A stretch of DNA of 64,000 bases, taken from the NCBI RefSeq assembly GCF_018688495.1, contig NZ_CP061320.1:778586-842585 (forward strand). Reading direction: 5' to 3'. Numbering within the stretch: the first letter of the stretch is position 1; every line of letters begins with the position of its first letter. Position numbers and translations under genes: made by a program. Below the pieces are notes generated by a model. The model was not told the origin of the DNA and did no database searches. It saw only the letters and a list, made by a program, of their open reading frames with translations. Positions 51,888 to 61,559 of this stretch are shown piece by piece. The stretch is from Polynucleobacter sp. Adler-ghost. GTDB lineage: Bacteria; Pseudomonadota; Gammaproteobacteria; Burkholderiales; Burkholderiaceae.

Positions 51888-51915
51888 AACTACAGCAGTT
51901 TTAATCCTCTGAAGA

Positions 51916-52542
51916 TCAAGAGCCCAATGATTTCTTCTTGGTGCTGCTCATGCGGACCTTGCGTTTCTTAATGGGGGCGGGCGCTGCAACTGCCTTGCGG
52001 TAACCCGGTGATGACCAACCAATTTTTGATTCAGCGGCATCGGCGCGTAGAACCCGTTTCTTGGGGGCAGCGCTTTTGACCGCAGCCGCTCTTTCAAAGG
52101 GTGATTTGCTAGCTGCTGAGCGTCGATCTGATCTCTCGGAGGTGCTGGTGCGAACACCAGCTTTCGCTACCACGCGATTTGGCTGACGCTTAGTGCGGGG
52201 TGCTTGTAATGTCTTTTTCGTTTGCTTGCTAGATCTACCCAAATTGACCAGTGCTGCATCGACGATATCAATCGGCTTCCAGATCACTAGTAATTTTCCA
52301 ATGTGCTGAACGGGTGCGGCGCCCAGTTTGTCGCAGAGCTCTTCATAGATAGCGATGCGTGCTTCACGATCATCGCCAAAAACACGAACTTTAATCAAGC
52401 CGTGATGAGAAATGGCTGATTTAGCCTCCTTAATCACCGCAGGGGTAAGGCCATCGCCGCCAATCATGACAACTGGGCTAAGCCCATGAGCGTCGGCTTT
52501 AAGGGATTTACGTTGTGCGGGGGTAATAGTAAGTGCAGTCAT
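51916..52542 (-). CDS. yhbY: YhbY/CRM-domain RNA-binding protein with long basic tail
   Basis: YhbY proteins carry a CRM (KH-like) RNA-binding domain and associate with pre-50S ribosomal particles. Residues 1-95 hold the domain: LTPAQRKSLKADAHGLSPVV, the GGDGLTPAVIKEAKSAI segment and HIGKLLVIWKP. A tail of about 110 residues follows, rich in Lys, Arg, Ala and Ser and probably disordered; the E. coli protein stops after the domain. The start ATG at 52542 begins MTALTITPAQ as in homologues, although the frame stays open further upstream. It is divergent from rlmE, a rRNA methyltransferase, which fits a shared ribosome role. Confidence 0.9.
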   Translation of the reverse strand: MTALTITPAQRKSLKADAHGLSPVVMIGGDGLTPAVIKEAKSAISHHGLIKVRVFGDDREARIAIYEELCDKLGAAPVQHIGKLLVIWKPIDIVDAALVNLGRSSKQTKKTLQAPRTKRQPNRVVAKAGVRTSTSERSDRRSAASKSPFERAAAVKSAAPKKRVLRADAAESKIGWSSPGYRKAVAAPAPIKKRKVRMSSTKKKSLGS

Positions 52543-52680
52543 GGGCTCGATGATAGAGCATTGGTGCTTGTAAAACAGGGCTTTCGGCCTGATTTGAGTC
52601 AATATCAAGATGTTTCCAGTCGATTCCTTTTGCCTTGTAGAGCATAAACAAGGAAAATGGAAGGCGAAAGTGGGTAAGTT

Positions 52681-53355
52681 GTGGCAAAGAATAAATTTAA
52701 TAAAAGTTGGTTGCAGGATCACCTAAATGATCCCTACGTGAAGATGGCTCAAAAAGAGGGTTATCGCGCACGAGCCGTCTATAAGCTGAGCGAAATAGAT
52801 GAGCAGGATCGACTCATCAAAGCAGGCATGACAATTGTGGATTTAGGAAGTGCTCCAGGGAGCTGGTCTCAGTACGCCCGGAATCGCCTGACTGAGCTCG
52901 GTAAAAATAATCCGAACATTGAATCCGGCAAACCAGATGGAATCATTATTGCAATCGATATTCTGCCGATGGAGGACATTGCAGACGTTTCCTTTATTCA
53001 GGGGGATTTCCGCGAAGATGAGGGTTTAAAGGCCTTAGAGGCACTTTTACCGGCGAATGCGGATGGAAAAGTCGATTTTGTGATGTCCGACATGGCTCCC
53101 AATTTATCCGGGGTGGGGGTGGCTGACGCGGCCCGAATGGCCTTTTTGGCTGAAATTGCCTTAGATTTTTCAGTTCAGCACCTGAAGTCTGACGGGGCTC
53201 TATTAATTAAGTGCTTTAACGGCAGTGGCTATAGCCAGATTGTGGAATCCTTTAAAAAGGTCTTTAAAACAGTAGCTTCCAGAAAGCCAAAAGCCTCTAG
53301 AGCCAAGTCTTCAGAAATCTTTTTGCTCGGCCGAGACCTTAAAGTACCCAAATAA
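52681..53355 (+). CDS. rlmE: 23S rRNA (uridine(2552)-2'-O)-methyltransferase
   Basis: RlmE (FtsJ, RrmJ) methylates the 2'-OH of U2552 in 23S rRNA during late 50S assembly. The 224 residues show the SAM site [18 protein letters not shown], the catalytic Asp in [11 protein letters not shown] and the catalytic Lys in [11 protein letters not shown]. The start is GTG at 52681, giving [10 protein letters not shown] as in homologues. ftsH follows downstream, the classical rlmE-ftsH pair. Confidence 0.95.
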   Translation: MAKNKFNKSWLQDHLNDPYVKMAQKEGYRARAVYKLSEIDEQDRLIKAGMTIVDLGSAPGSWSQYARNRLTELGKNNPNIESGKPDGIIIAIDILPMEDIADVSFIQGDFREDEGLKALEALLPANADGKVDFVMSDMAPNLSGVGVADAARMAFLAEIALDFSVQHLKSDGALLIKCFNGSGYSQIVESFKKVFKTVASRKPKASRAKSSEIFLLGRDLKVPK

Positions 53356-53374
53356 CCCCCCAAAAAAAGGGGTT
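53354..53374 (+). terminator. Weak hairpin after rlmE
   Basis: AACCCC pairs with GGGGTT around a nine-base loop, starting inside the rlmE stop codon. No clean T-tract follows, so it is at most a partial terminator before ftsH. Confidence 0.35.
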
Positions 53375-53482
53375 TATAAAATAAATTAGCTCTTCGCTAT
53401 TGAAAAAGCCTAGTAGTAGAATCAAATACTTAGGTATGGCAATCCGCTTTAACTCCCGGATTAATCCGGCAAAGGTCTCCTT

Positions 53483-55360
53483 TTGAATAGCAATATGTTG
53501 CAAAAAATCGGTGTGTGGCTCATTGTGGGTTTGGTCTTGTTCACTGTTTTTAAACAGTTCGACAAGCCTAAAGATCAGAATCAAGTCACGTATTCTCAAT
53601 TCATGGACGATGCCAAAGCAGGCAAAGTTAAGCGAGTGGATGTGCAAGGTCGCACCTTGCAAGTGACTCCAAATGACGGCAACAAATATTCCATCATCTC
53701 CCCGGGAGATATTTGGATGGTTGGCGACTTAATGAAGTTTGGTGTCCAGGTCACCGGTAAAGCAGATGACGAACCGAATATGTTGGTTTCTGCTTTGTAT
53801 TACCTTGGACCTACTTTATTGATTATTGGTTTCTGGTTCTTCATGATGCGTCAGATGCAAGGTGGCGGTAAGGGTGGCGCATTCTCTTTCGGCAAATCCA
53901 AAGCACGCTTGATTGATGAGAATAGTAATACTGTTACTTTTGCTGATGTTGCTGGTTGCGATGAAGCAAAAGAAGAAGTCTTTGAGATTGTGGACTTCCT
54001 CAAGGATCCGCAAAAGTTTCAAAAGCTCGGTGGTCGTATTCCGCATGGCATATTGCTTGTAGGTCCCCCAGGTACTGGTAAGACTTTGTTGGCGCGTGCG
54101 ATTGCAGGCGAGGCAAAAGTTCCATTCTTCTCCATCTCTGGATCAGACTTCGTGGAGATGTTTGTTGGTGTTGGTGCCTCACGCGTGCGCGACATGTTTG
54201 AGAACGCTAAGAAAAATTCTCCTTGCATCATCTTTATTGATGAGATCGATGCCGTTGGTCGTCACCGTGGTGCCGGTATGGGCGGCGGCAATGATGAGCG
54301 CGAACAAACTCTGAACCAAATGCTGGTAGAGATGGACGGTTTTGAAAGTAATAGTGGTGTCATCGTTGTTGCTGCGACTAACCGTTCCGATGTGTTAGAT
54401 AAAGCCTTATTGCGTCCAGGACGTTTTGATCGTCAAGTGCACGTTGGCTTGCCAGACATTCGTGGTCGTGAGCAAATTTTGCAAGTGCACATGCGCAAAG
54501 TTCCAATTGATCCAGATGTGGACGCAGCCGTATTGGCGCGTGGCACTCCTGGTTTCTCGGGCGCAGATTTAGCAAACTTAGTCAATGAGTCTGCATTGTT
54601 TGCAGCACGTCGTAATAAGCGTGCCGTCGATATGAAAGACTTTGAAGATGCAAAAGACAAGATCTATATGGGTCCTGAGCGCAAGTCAGCAGTCATGCGT
54701 GAAGAAGAGCGTCGTAACACGGCGTATCACGAGTCTGGCCATGCTGTAGTTGCCAAGATATTGCCTAAAGCAGATCCAGTACATAAAGTCACCATCATGC
54801 CGCGTGGCATGGCCTTGGGTGTGACTTGGCAATTGCCTGAGTTTGATCGTGTGAACTTATACAAAGATCGCATGTTGGAAGAGTTGGCTATTTTGTTTGG
54901 CGGTCGCGCTGCTGAAGAAGTGTTCCTACACTCCATGAGTACAGGTGCTTCAAATGACTTTGAGCGTGCCACCAAAATGGCTCGTGACATGGTCACCCGT
55001 TATGGCATGAGTGATAGCTTAGGTACGATGGTCTATGTAGATACCGAGTCTGAAAGTATTTTTGGGCGCAATAGCTCTAAGACAGTTTCAGAGTTAACTC
55101 AGCAGAAGGTAGATGCAGAGATTCGTGCTCTGGTTGATAGCCAGTACGCATTAGCAAGATCGATCCTAGAGCAAAACCGTGACAAGGTTGAAGCCATGGT
55201 GACTGCTTTGCTTGAATGGGAAACCATTGATGCTGAGCAGATTACCGACATCATGGAAGGTCGCCCACCGCGCGCTCCAAAGCCACCACCAGCAACCCAG
55301 TTTGGTAACTCTGCTGGTACGCCGGGTCCTGCTGCCGGTGCCGCCCCAGCTACTGCTTAG
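53483..55360 (+). CDS. ftsH: ATP-dependent zinc metalloprotease FtsH
   Basis: FtsH is the membrane-anchored AAA+ protease that degrades unstable membrane and regulatory proteins. The 625 residues have two N-terminal membrane segments (about 7-23 and 105-125) flanking a periplasmic domain. The AAA domain has Walker A GPPGTGKT at 194-201, Walker B IIFIDEID and the second region of homology RPGRFDRQ. The zinc site HESGH is at 416-420. The start is a TTG at 53483 with AAAGG upstream, matching burkholderial MNNNM-type starts. The C-terminal tail is Pro/Ala-rich. Confidence 0.97.
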   Translation: MNSNMLQKIGVWLIVGLVLFTVFKQFDKPKDQNQVTYSQFMDDAKAGKVKRVDVQGRTLQVTPNDGNKYSIISPGDIWMVGDLMKFGVQVTGKADDEPNMLVSALYYLGPTLLIIGFWFFMMRQMQGGGKGGAFSFGKSKARLIDENSNTVTFADVAGCDEAKEEVFEIVDFLKDPQKFQKLGGRIPHGILLVGPPGTGKTLLARAIAGEAKVPFFSISGSDFVEMFVGVGASRVRDMFENAKKNSPCIIFIDEIDAVGRHRGAGMGGGNDEREQTLNQMLVEMDGFESNSGVIVVAATNRSDVLDKALLRPGRFDRQVHVGLPDIRGREQILQVHMRKVPIDPDVDAAVLARGTPGFSGADLANLVNESALFAARRNKRAVDMKDFEDAKDKIYMGPERKSAVMREEERRNTAYHESGHAVVAKILPKADPVHKVTIMPRGMALGVTWQLPEFDRVNLYKDRMLEELAILFGGRAAEEVFLHSMSTGASNDFERATKMARDMVTRYGMSDSLGTMVYVDTESESIFGRNSSKTVSELTQQKVDAEIRALVDSQYALARSILEQNRDKVEAMVTALLEWETIDAEQITDIMEGRPPRAPKPPPATQFGNSAGTPGPAAGAAPATA

Positions 55361-55364
55361 TAAG

Positions 55365-56234
55365 GTGAGCAAGCAAACTCTGCCCGCAACATGGTGTTGC
55401 GGGCGTTTTCTTTTTGACTTTAGTAAACGTCAGCGCCCACTAGTGATGGGTATTCTGAATGCCACGCCAGATTCCTTCTCAGATGGTGGCAAGTTCAGAA
55501 CTCCAGGTGATGCTATTGCTCAAGCAGAGCGCATGATTGCTCATGGTGCAGACATCATTGATATCGGTGGTGAGTCCACTCGTCCAGGCGCCGAGCCAGT
55601 CTCTTTGCAAGAAGAATTGGATCGCGTCTTGCCGGTGATTGAGGCTTTAAAAGATTGTGGCGTCGCCTTGTCAATTGATACCTATAAAGCAGAAACCATG
55701 CGTCAGGCGCTTCATGCTGGAGTTGATTGTGTCAATGACATCTGGGCTCTACGGCAAGCGGGTGCAGTAGAGGTCATCATTGAGAGCGATGAGCGTTATC
55801 CAAACAAGCAGTGCGGCCTTATCCTAATGCACATGCAGCGTGATCCACAAACCATGCAATTTGATCCTGAATATCAAGATGTCATCGTAGAAGTGAAACA
55901 GTTTTTACAAGAGCGCGCACAGTTACTACAAGAGAAAGGTGTGGCTCAAAACCGCATCGCCGTTGACCCTGGCTTTGGCTTTGGTAAAAGTCTGGAGCAC
56001 AACCTCAAGATGCTGGCAGATTTTGATCAATTCTCGCAATTGGCTTACCCGGTATTGGCAGGGATGTCTCGTAAATCCATGCTGGGCAAATTAACAGGTC
56101 GCGATACCAATGACCGTGTAGCACCTAGTGTGGCAGCCGCCATTCTGGCTGCCGATCGGGGTGCTCGCATCATCCGTGTCCATGATGTTCAGGAGACGGT
56201 CGACGCCTTGAAGCTCTGGGAAGCTATTCAGTAG
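55365..56234 (+). CDS. folP: Dihydropteroate synthase
   Basis: FolP joins para-aminobenzoate to the pterin pyrophosphate in folate synthesis and is the sulfonamide target. The TIM barrel shows MGILNATPDSFSDGG, DIIDIGGESTRPGAE and the C-terminal RIIRVHDVQETVDALK. The start taken is GTG at 55365, five bases after the ftsH stop, giving 289 residues and the N-terminal WCCGRFLFDF strand seen in relatives. An ATG at 55446 would cut into the first strand. Ribosome sites are poor at both. A terminator-like hairpin lies inside codons 6-17. Confidence 0.93.
   Translation: MSKQTLPATWCCGRFLFDFSKRQRPLVMGILNATPDSFSDGGKFRTPGDAIAQAERMIAHGADIIDIGGESTRPGAEPVSLQEELDRVLPVIEALKDCGVALSIDTYKAETMRQALHAGVDCVNDIWALRQAGAVEVIIESDERYPNKQCGLILMHMQRDPQTMQFDPEYQDVIVEVKQFLQERAQLLQEKGVAQNRIAVDPGFGFGKSLEHNLKMLADFDQFSQLAYPVLAGMSRKSMLGKLTGRDTNDRVAPSVAAAILAADRGARIIRVHDVQETVDALKLWEAIQ
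55382..55415 (+). terminator. Intrinsic terminator overlapping the folP start region
   Basis: GCCCGCAACA (55382-55391) pairs perfectly with TGTTGCGGGC (55395-55404) around TGG, followed by GTTTTCTTTTT. The 10-bp GC-rich stem with T-tract is as good as any terminator in the window, yet it encodes residues 6-17 of FolP. It sits 22 bp after the ftsH stop. Confidence 0.82.
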
Positions 56235-56277
56235 TAAGCTGATTAGTTAAATAGCCACAAGTTTTATAATCAAGCCC

Positions 56278-57621
56278 ATGAAAAAACAATACTTTGGTAC
56301 TGATGGCATTCGCGGTGAAGTAGGGCAATTTCCGATTGTTCCGGAGTTCATCACGCGCCTTGGTTATGCTGCAGGTAAGGTCCTGAGTAGCCAAGCAAAG
56401 CCTGGTGAGCGCTGCAAGATTTTGATTGGAAAAGATACGCGTGTTTCAGGTTACCTATTAGAAGCTGCTTTAGAGGCAGGCTTTGCTGCCGCAGGTGTTG
56501 ATGTGATGTTGTGTGGCCCAATGCCAACTCCTGGCGTTGCTTACCTTACTAAAGCATTGCGTTTATCTGCAGGTGTAGTGATCTCAGCTTCACACAATGC
56601 TTATCAAGATAACGGTATTAAATTCTTCTCAGCAGAAGGCGGTAAGTTAAGCGATGAGTTTGAACTGTCTATTGAAGCTGAGCTCGCTAAACCGATGGGT
56701 TGTGTCAGTTCAAAAGAATTAGGCAAAGCATTTCGTATCGATGATGCTGCCGGTCGCTATATTGAATTCTGTAAATCTACTTTTCCTGGAGAACTTAATC
56801 TCAAGGGTATGAAGTTGGTTGTAGATTGTGCTCATGGCGCTGCGTATCATATCGCTCCCCATGTCTTTCATGAGTTGGGTGCAGAAGTCATCTCTATTGG
56901 TGTTCAGCCCGATGGCCGCAACATTAATGATGGCTTTGGCGCTACAGCCCCTGCAGCATTAATTGCTAAAGTTAAAGAAACTAAAGCTGATCTCGGTATT
57001 GCTTTGGATGGTGATGCCGATCGTTTGCAAATGGTCGATGCTTCTGGCCGATTGTTTAATGGCGACGAGCTTCTATACGTTCTGGCAAAAGACCGCATTG
57101 AGCGGGGCCAAGTCATTGGTGGAGTAGTGGGCACCTTAATGACTAACTTAGCGGTAGAGAACGCGATAAAAGGTCTTGGAATTGGATTTGAGCGCGCTAA
57201 TGTAGGCGATCGTTATGTCCTGGAGTTACTCAAGCAAAAAGGCTGGATTATTGGCGGTGAAGGCTCAGGCCATCTGCTTTGTTTAGATCAACATTCAACC
57301 GGTGATGGGACGATTGCCGCATTGCAGGTATTGGCAGCGATGAGTCAGGCTAAAAAGAGCTTAGCCCAACTCCTAGATTCAGTAAACATCTTCCCTCAAG
57401 TGCTTCTGAATATGAAGTTCAAGGCCGGCTACGACTGGAAGACTGATAGCACCCTCAAATCCAAGATTAGTCAGGTGGAGACTGATCTCAAGGGCACGGG
57501 AAGGGTACTTATCCGCGCCTCAGGCACAGAACCCGTCCTGCGGGTCATGGTTGAGGCTCAAGATGGCAACGTGGCCATGAGCGCGGCTAAGGGCATTGCC
57601 GATCTAATACCAAAATCATAA
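56278..57621 (+). CDS. glmM: Phosphoglucosamine mutase
   Basis: GlmM converts glucosamine 6-phosphate to glucosamine 1-phosphate for peptidoglycan and lipopolysaccharide precursors. The 447 residues start with [11 protein letters not shown]. They carry the phosphoserine active site [15 protein letters not shown] near residue 104, the Mg2+ loop [11 protein letters not shown] and the C-terminal phosphate site [14 protein letters not shown]. The ftsH-folP-glmM order is widely conserved. An AT-rich stretch and the Pho box follow. Confidence 0.97.
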   Translation: MKKQYFGTDGIRGEVGQFPIVPEFITRLGYAAGKVLSSQAKPGERCKILIGKDTRVSGYLLEAALEAGFAAAGVDVMLCGPMPTPGVAYLTKALRLSAGVVISASHNAYQDNGIKFFSAEGGKLSDEFELSIEAELAKPMGCVSSKELGKAFRIDDAAGRYIEFCKSTFPGELNLKGMKLVVDCAHGAAYHIAPHVFHELGAEVISIGVQPDGRNINDGFGATAPAALIAKVKETKADLGIALDGDADRLQMVDASGRLFNGDELLYVLAKDRIERGQVIGGVVGTLMTNLAVENAIKGLGIGFERANVGDRYVLELLKQKGWIIGGEGSGHLLCLDQHSTGDGTIAALQVLAAMSQAKKSLAQLLDSVNIFPQVLLNMKFKAGYDWKTDSTLKSKISQVETDLKGTGRVLIRASGTEPVLRVMVEAQDGNVAMSAAKGIADLIPKS

Positions 57622-57657
57622 GTAATTGATTTAATTGAATTAATTTTAATTAGAACA

Positions 57658-57692
57658 CTTGTCACAAAAGAGTCATACATACATCGTATCGT
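57658..57692 (+). promoter_or_regulatory. Pho box and pstS promoter
   Basis: CTTGTCACAAAAGAGTCATA (57658-57677) contains two TGTCA-like half-sites 11 bp apart, TTGTCAC-AAAA-GAGTCAT, matching the PhoB box layout of direct repeats spaced one helical turn. TATCGT at 57687-57692 is a possible -10 at the spacing typical of PhoB-activated promoters that lack a -35. The pstSCAB-phoU-phoBR genes follow, which strongly supports the site. Confidence 0.75.
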
Positions 57693-57736
57693 CCTCATAT
57701 CGCAATGTTGCGTAATTTATCTGAGGAACGATTCAC

Positions 57737-58759
57737 ATGAACTCATTTTTGAAAAAAGCGTTAGTGATTAGCGCGATTTCATTTGCTCCAGTTGCATTTG
57801 CAGCTGATATGACTGGCGCTGGCGCAACATTCCCATATCCAATTTATGCTAAATGGGCCGAAGCCTATAAAGCAAAAACCGGTTCTAACCTGAACTACCA
57901 ATCTATCGGCTCTTCCGGTGGTATTAAGCAAATCAAAGCAAAGACAGTTGATTTCGGTGCAACCGACAACCCAGTGAAGTTCGAAGATTTAGAAAAAGAT
58001 GGCATGGTTCAGTTTCCAGCCATTATTGGTGGCGTAGTTCCTGTTATTAACGTAGAAGGCGTTAAGCCATACGAGCTCAAGTTATCACCGGATACCTTGT
58101 CTGATATTTTCCAGGGTGTTATCACTAACTGGAATGACAAGCGCATTGTGCTGAATAACCCTGGCATGAAGATGCCTGACTTGCCAATTACTGTTGTTCA
58201 TCGCGCGGATGGTTCAGGAACTACTGCAATTTTTACAAATTACTTGGCAAAAGTTAGCCAGAATTGGAAAGATGCAGTTGGTGAAGGTGCTGCAGTGAAA
58301 TGGCCTGCTGCCTCATCGGTTGGCGGTAAGGGCAATGAGGGTGTTGCAGCAAACGTTTCTCGTGTCAAAGGCGCAATCGGATATGTTGAGTATGCGTATG
58401 CCAAGAAAAATAAAATGACTAGTGTTTCTATGAAGAACAAAGATGGTCAATTTGTTCAACCTGATGACATCACTTTTTCTGCTGCAGCGGCTGGTACAGA
58501 TTGGTCCAAGATTCCAGGTATGGGTACATTCATTACCAATGCTGCTGGTGCTAAATCATGGCCAATCACTGGTGCATCTTTTATTCTCTTGTACAAGAAC
58601 CCAGAAAACAAATCTAATGCTGCTGAAGTAATTAAGTTCTTTGACTTTGCATTTAAGGATGGCAAGAAGATGGCTGAAGAGTTGGATTACGTGCCAATGC
58701 CTGATGTCACAACAGATTTCATCCGTAAGAATGTATTTGCTAAGGTTGTTACTAAGTAA
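57737..58759 (+). CDS. pstS: Phosphate ABC transporter substrate-binding protein PstS
   Basis: PstS is the high-affinity periplasmic phosphate receptor. The 340 residues start with a Sec signal peptide cleaved after VAFA (residue 22). Phosphate-binding segments are GAGATFPYPIYAKWAEAY, QSIGSSGGIKQI and VVHRADGSGTTAIFTNYL. GAGG lies upstream of the ATG at 57737. The gene follows the Pho box directly and is separated from pstC by two hairpins, fitting higher expression of PstS than of the membrane parts. Confidence 0.96.
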   Translation: MNSFLKKALVISAISFAPVAFAADMTGAGATFPYPIYAKWAEAYKAKTGSNLNYQSIGSSGGIKQIKAKTVDFGATDNPVKFEDLEKDGMVQFPAIIGGVVPVINVEGVKPYELKLSPDTLSDIFQGVITNWNDKRIVLNNPGMKMPDLPITVVHRADGSGTTAIFTNYLAKVSQNWKDAVGEGAAVKWPAASSVGGKGNEGVAANVSRVKGAIGYVEYAYAKKNKMTSVSMKNKDGQFVQPDDITFSAAAAGTDWSKIPGMGTFITNAAGAKSWPITGASFILLYKNPENKSNAAEVIKFFDFAFKDGKKMAEELDYVPMPDVTTDFIRKNVFAKVVTK

Positions 58760-58764
58760 TGTTC

Positions 58765-58788
58765 AATGATTAAGATTTCTTAATCATT
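58765..58788 (+). other. First hairpin between pstS and pstC
   Basis: AATGATTAAG (58765-58774) pairs perfectly with CTTAATCATT (58779-58788) around ATTT, just after the pstS stop. AT-rich; a likely mRNA 3'-end stabiliser more than a terminator. Confidence 0.6.
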
Positions 58789-58795
58789 ACTGAAT

Positions 58796-58822
58796 AACAG
58801 CTCCACCAAAAGTGGGGCTGTT
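58796..58822 (+). terminator. Second hairpin (partial terminator) between pstS and pstC
   Basis: AACAGCTCCAC pairs with GTGGGGCTGTT (one T-G wobble) around CAAAA. The T-tract is weak (TCAATATTT). It probably lets part of the transcripts end after pstS. Confidence 0.6.
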
Positions 58823-58846
58823 TCAATATTTAAATAAGCATAATTT

Positions 58847-59836
58847 ATGATTGAATCCACCCAGTCTCACGCAGCACCGACGCCCCAGGCGCTTCGTATT
58901 GCTAAGTTACAGCGTATTCAAGACTTTCTATTTCATGCAGTTACCCAATTTTTTGCATTATCGGTACTGATTGCATTAATCGGCATCATCATCTCACTCA
59001 TCATTAATGCGTGGCCGGCACTAGATAAATTCGGTATTGGCTTCTTCTTTACCAAAGAGTGGGATATCGTTAATGGAGAGTTTGGTGGATTGATCGCCAT
59101 CTATGGCACCGTCGTTACTTCTTTGATTGCTTTGTTAATAGCAGTGCCATTAAGCTTCGGTATCGCCGTATTTTTAACTGAGTTATGTCCAGGTCCACTT
59201 CGTAGACCCTTGGGTACCGCAGTTGAATTACTTGCCGCAGTTCCCTCAATTATTTACGGTATGTTTGGCTTATTTATTTTTGCTCCTTTATTCGCGGACT
59301 ATATTCAGCCAGCTTTAGCCGCCACCCTCGGACAAGTACCGGGTTTGGGAATTTTATTTTCTGGTGCTTTTAATGGCATTGGTATCTTGTGCGCTGGACT
59401 CATTTTGGCGATGATGATTCTGCCCTTTATCGCCTCAGTAATGCGTGATGTATTTGAAATTGTTCCGCCTGTTTTAAAAGAGTCCGCTTATGGTATTGGT
59501 TGTACCACTTGGGAGGTGGTTAAGAATGTCGTTCTCCCTTACACCAAAGCAGGTGTTATCGGTGGGATTATGCTTGGATTAGGCAGGGCACTTGGTGAGA
59601 CTATGGCGGTGACATTTGTAATTGGTAATGCCCATCGTTTGTCAGCATCGCTATTTGCTCCAGGCAATTCAATTGCATCAACGCTCGCAAATGAGTTTGG
59701 TGAAGCTGAGCTCGGACCTCATTACTCCTCTTTATTTGCCCTAGGTCTTGCGCTCTTTATGATTACATTCATTGTGCTAGCTATTGCAAAGTGGATGCTC
59801 CTGAATATGGAGAAAAAACAGGGACTGAAGACATGA
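58847..59836 (+). CDS. pstC: Phosphate ABC transporter permease PstC
   Basis: PstC is one of two inner-membrane permeases of the phosphate importer. The 329 residues form about six helices with a large periplasmic loop. The EAA-type loop is [20 protein letters not shown], and [16 protein letters not shown] lies near the end. The stop overlaps the pstA start (ATGA at 59833). Confidence 0.95.
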   Translation: MIESTQSHAAPTPQALRIAKLQRIQDFLFHAVTQFFALSVLIALIGIIISLIINAWPALDKFGIGFFFTKEWDIVNGEFGGLIAIYGTVVTSLIALLIAVPLSFGIAVFLTELCPGPLRRPLGTAVELLAAVPSIIYGMFGLFIFAPLFADYIQPALAATLGQVPGLGILFSGAFNGIGILCAGLILAMMILPFIASVMRDVFEIVPPVLKESAYGIGCTTWEVVKNVVLPYTKAGVIGGIMLGLGRALGETMAVTFVIGNAHRLSASLFAPGNSIASTLANEFGEAELGPHYSSLFALGLALFMITFIVLAIAKWMLLNMEKKQGLKT

Positions 59837-60699
59837 ACGGCCTCTCAAATATTGATCCAGCAATTTTTGCCAAGCGTAAGCGTGCTAATAAAATTGGCCT
59901 AATACTTTCTACCGGTGCCATGGTTGTAGGTATGGCATTCCTCCTGTGGATTTTGAGCATTCTTTTCATCAAGGGGTTTTCCTCAATTAACCTTGATGTG
60001 TTTACGCAAAGCACCCCTGCGCCTGGATCTGAGGGCGGCGGTTTGGCGAATGCGATTCTTGGTAGTTTGATGATTGTCGCCAGCTGTACTTTGATCAGCA
60101 CCCCAATTGGGGTTCTTGCTGGTTTATATCTCTCTGAATATGGCGATAGAAGTAAGGTGGCTTCGATAACCCGCTTCGTTACTGACATCATGCTATCAGC
60201 GCCATCTATTGTGATTGGTTTGTTTGTGTATGCGATTGTGGTTGCGCAAGTACGGCATTTCTCTGGTTGGGCCGGTACGATTGCACTAGCCTTGATCGCT
60301 ATTCCTGTAGTGGTGCGTACCACAGAGAATATGTTGCGCTTAGTTCCAGGTAGCTTGAGGGAGGCTGCCTATGCCCTAGGTACCCCGAAGTGGAAAGTGG
60401 CTTTCATGATTACCTTACGCGCTGCACAAAGCGGTGTTATTACTGGGATCTTGTTGGCGCTTGCTCGTGTGAGCGGTGAAACAGCACCTCTCCTGTTTAC
60501 TGCCCTGAACAATCAATTCTTTACAACCAATATGAATGCCCCGATGGCGAATTTACCAGTGGTCATTTTCCAGTTTGCAATGAGTCCTTATGACAATTGG
60601 GTTGATCTCGCCTGGGCAGCTGCTTTGTTAATCACATTTGCAGTGCTTGGATTAAACATCCTCGCTCGTGTTGTCTTCCGTGAAAAAGTGCAAAGTTAA
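59833..60699 (+). CDS. pstA: Phosphate ABC transporter permease PstA
   Basis: PstA is the second permease of the phosphate importer. The 288 residues contain about six helices, the EAA loop [20 protein letters not shown] and [18 protein letters not shown]. The ATG at 59833 overlaps the pstC stop by four bases; an in-frame ATG at 59791 lies inside pstC and is unlikely. Confidence 0.95.
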   Translation: MNGLSNIDPAIFAKRKRANKIGLILSTGAMVVGMAFLLWILSILFIKGFSSINLDVFTQSTPAPGSEGGGLANAILGSLMIVASCTLISTPIGVLAGLYLSEYGDRSKVASITRFVTDIMLSAPSIVIGLFVYAIVVAQVRHFSGWAGTIALALIAIPVVVRTTENMLRLVPGSLREAAYALGTPKWKVAFMITLRAAQSGVITGILLALARVSGETAPLLFTALNNQFFTTNMNAPMANLPVVIFQFAMSPYDNWVDLAWAAALLITFAVLGLNILARVVFREKVQS

Positions 60700-60755
60700 T
60701 GGCCAATATGAAAACTATGTTTGACTTAAATACAATCGATAGTCAAGGAAACAGA

Positions 60756-61547
60756 ATGAACGACAATACCAATATGCAAACAGCCAAAGAAGTTAAAAAT
60801 GCGCTTGAAGTACGTAATTTGAATTTCTTTTACGGCTCTTTTCAAGGTCTTAAGGATATCAATTTAGATATCGAAGAGGGCAAGGTTACTGCATTCATCG
60901 GACCATCCGGCTGCGGAAAATCGACTTTGTTACGCACTCTAAACCGCATGTATGACTTGTATCCAGGTCAACGTGCTGAGGGTGAAATTAACTTTTATGG
61001 CCAAAATATCCTAGAGTCTGGTCAAGATTTAAATCTACTACGCTCACGTATTGGTATGGTTTTCCAAAAGCCAACCCCATTCCCAATGTCCATTTACGAA
61101 AACATTGCGTTTGGTGTGCGACTTTATGAAAAGCTTTCTCGCTCTGAGATGGATGAGCGAGTTGAGTGGGCCTTAAATAAAGCCGCTTTGTGGAATGAAG
61201 CTAAAGATAAACTCAATCAAAGTGGCTTATCTTTATCTGGTGGTCAACAGCAGCGTTTATGTATTGCTCGCGGGGTTGCGGTCAAGCCATCTGTGATTTT
61301 GCTGGATGAACCAACTTCTGCCTTAGATCCAATTTCTACGGGTAAGATTGAAGAGCTCATTAATGAACTTAAGCATGAGTACACGATTGCTATCGTCACT
61401 CATAACATGCAGCAGGCTGCTCGTGTATCCGATTACACTGCCTATATGTACCTAGGCAGCCTCATCGAATATGGCAAGACTGATGAAATCTTCATCAAGC
61501 CTAAGCGTAAAGAAACAGAAGATTACATTACCGGCCGTTTTGGTTAA
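60756..61547 (+). CDS. pstB: Phosphate ABC transporter ATP-binding protein PstB
   Basis: PstB powers phosphate import. The protein shows Walker [10 protein letters not shown], the PstB-type [21 protein letters not shown]-loop, signature [14 protein letters not shown], Walker [14 protein letters not shown] and the H-loop [16 protein letters not shown]. The ATG at 60756 has AAGGAA at correct spacing and gives 263 residues, the normal length. An ATG at 60699 overlapping the pstA stop would add 19 residues and cannot be excluded. Confidence 0.95.
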   Translation: MNDNTNMQTAKEVKNALEVRNLNFFYGSFQGLKDINLDIEEGKVTAFIGPSGCGKSTLLRTLNRMYDLYPGQRAEGEINFYGQNILESGQDLNLLRSRIGMVFQKPTPFPMSIYENIAFGVRLYEKLSRSEMDERVEWALNKAALWNEAKDKLNQSGLSLSGGQQQRLCIARGVAVKPSVILLDEPTSALDPISTGKIEELINELKHEYTIAIVTHNMQQAARVSDYTAYMYLGSLIEYGKTDEIFIKPKRKETEDYITGRFG

Positions 61548-61559
61548 TTGGAGATACAC

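Noticed and set aside
57622..57657. AT-rich stretch after glmM as a replication or att site
   Set aside because: Only simple TTAATT-type repeats are seen; it is better explained as promoter-upstream DNA for pstS.
59781..60323. 180-codon minus-strand open frame across pstC-pstA
   Set aside because: Antisense to two well-conserved permeases; no recognisable domain.
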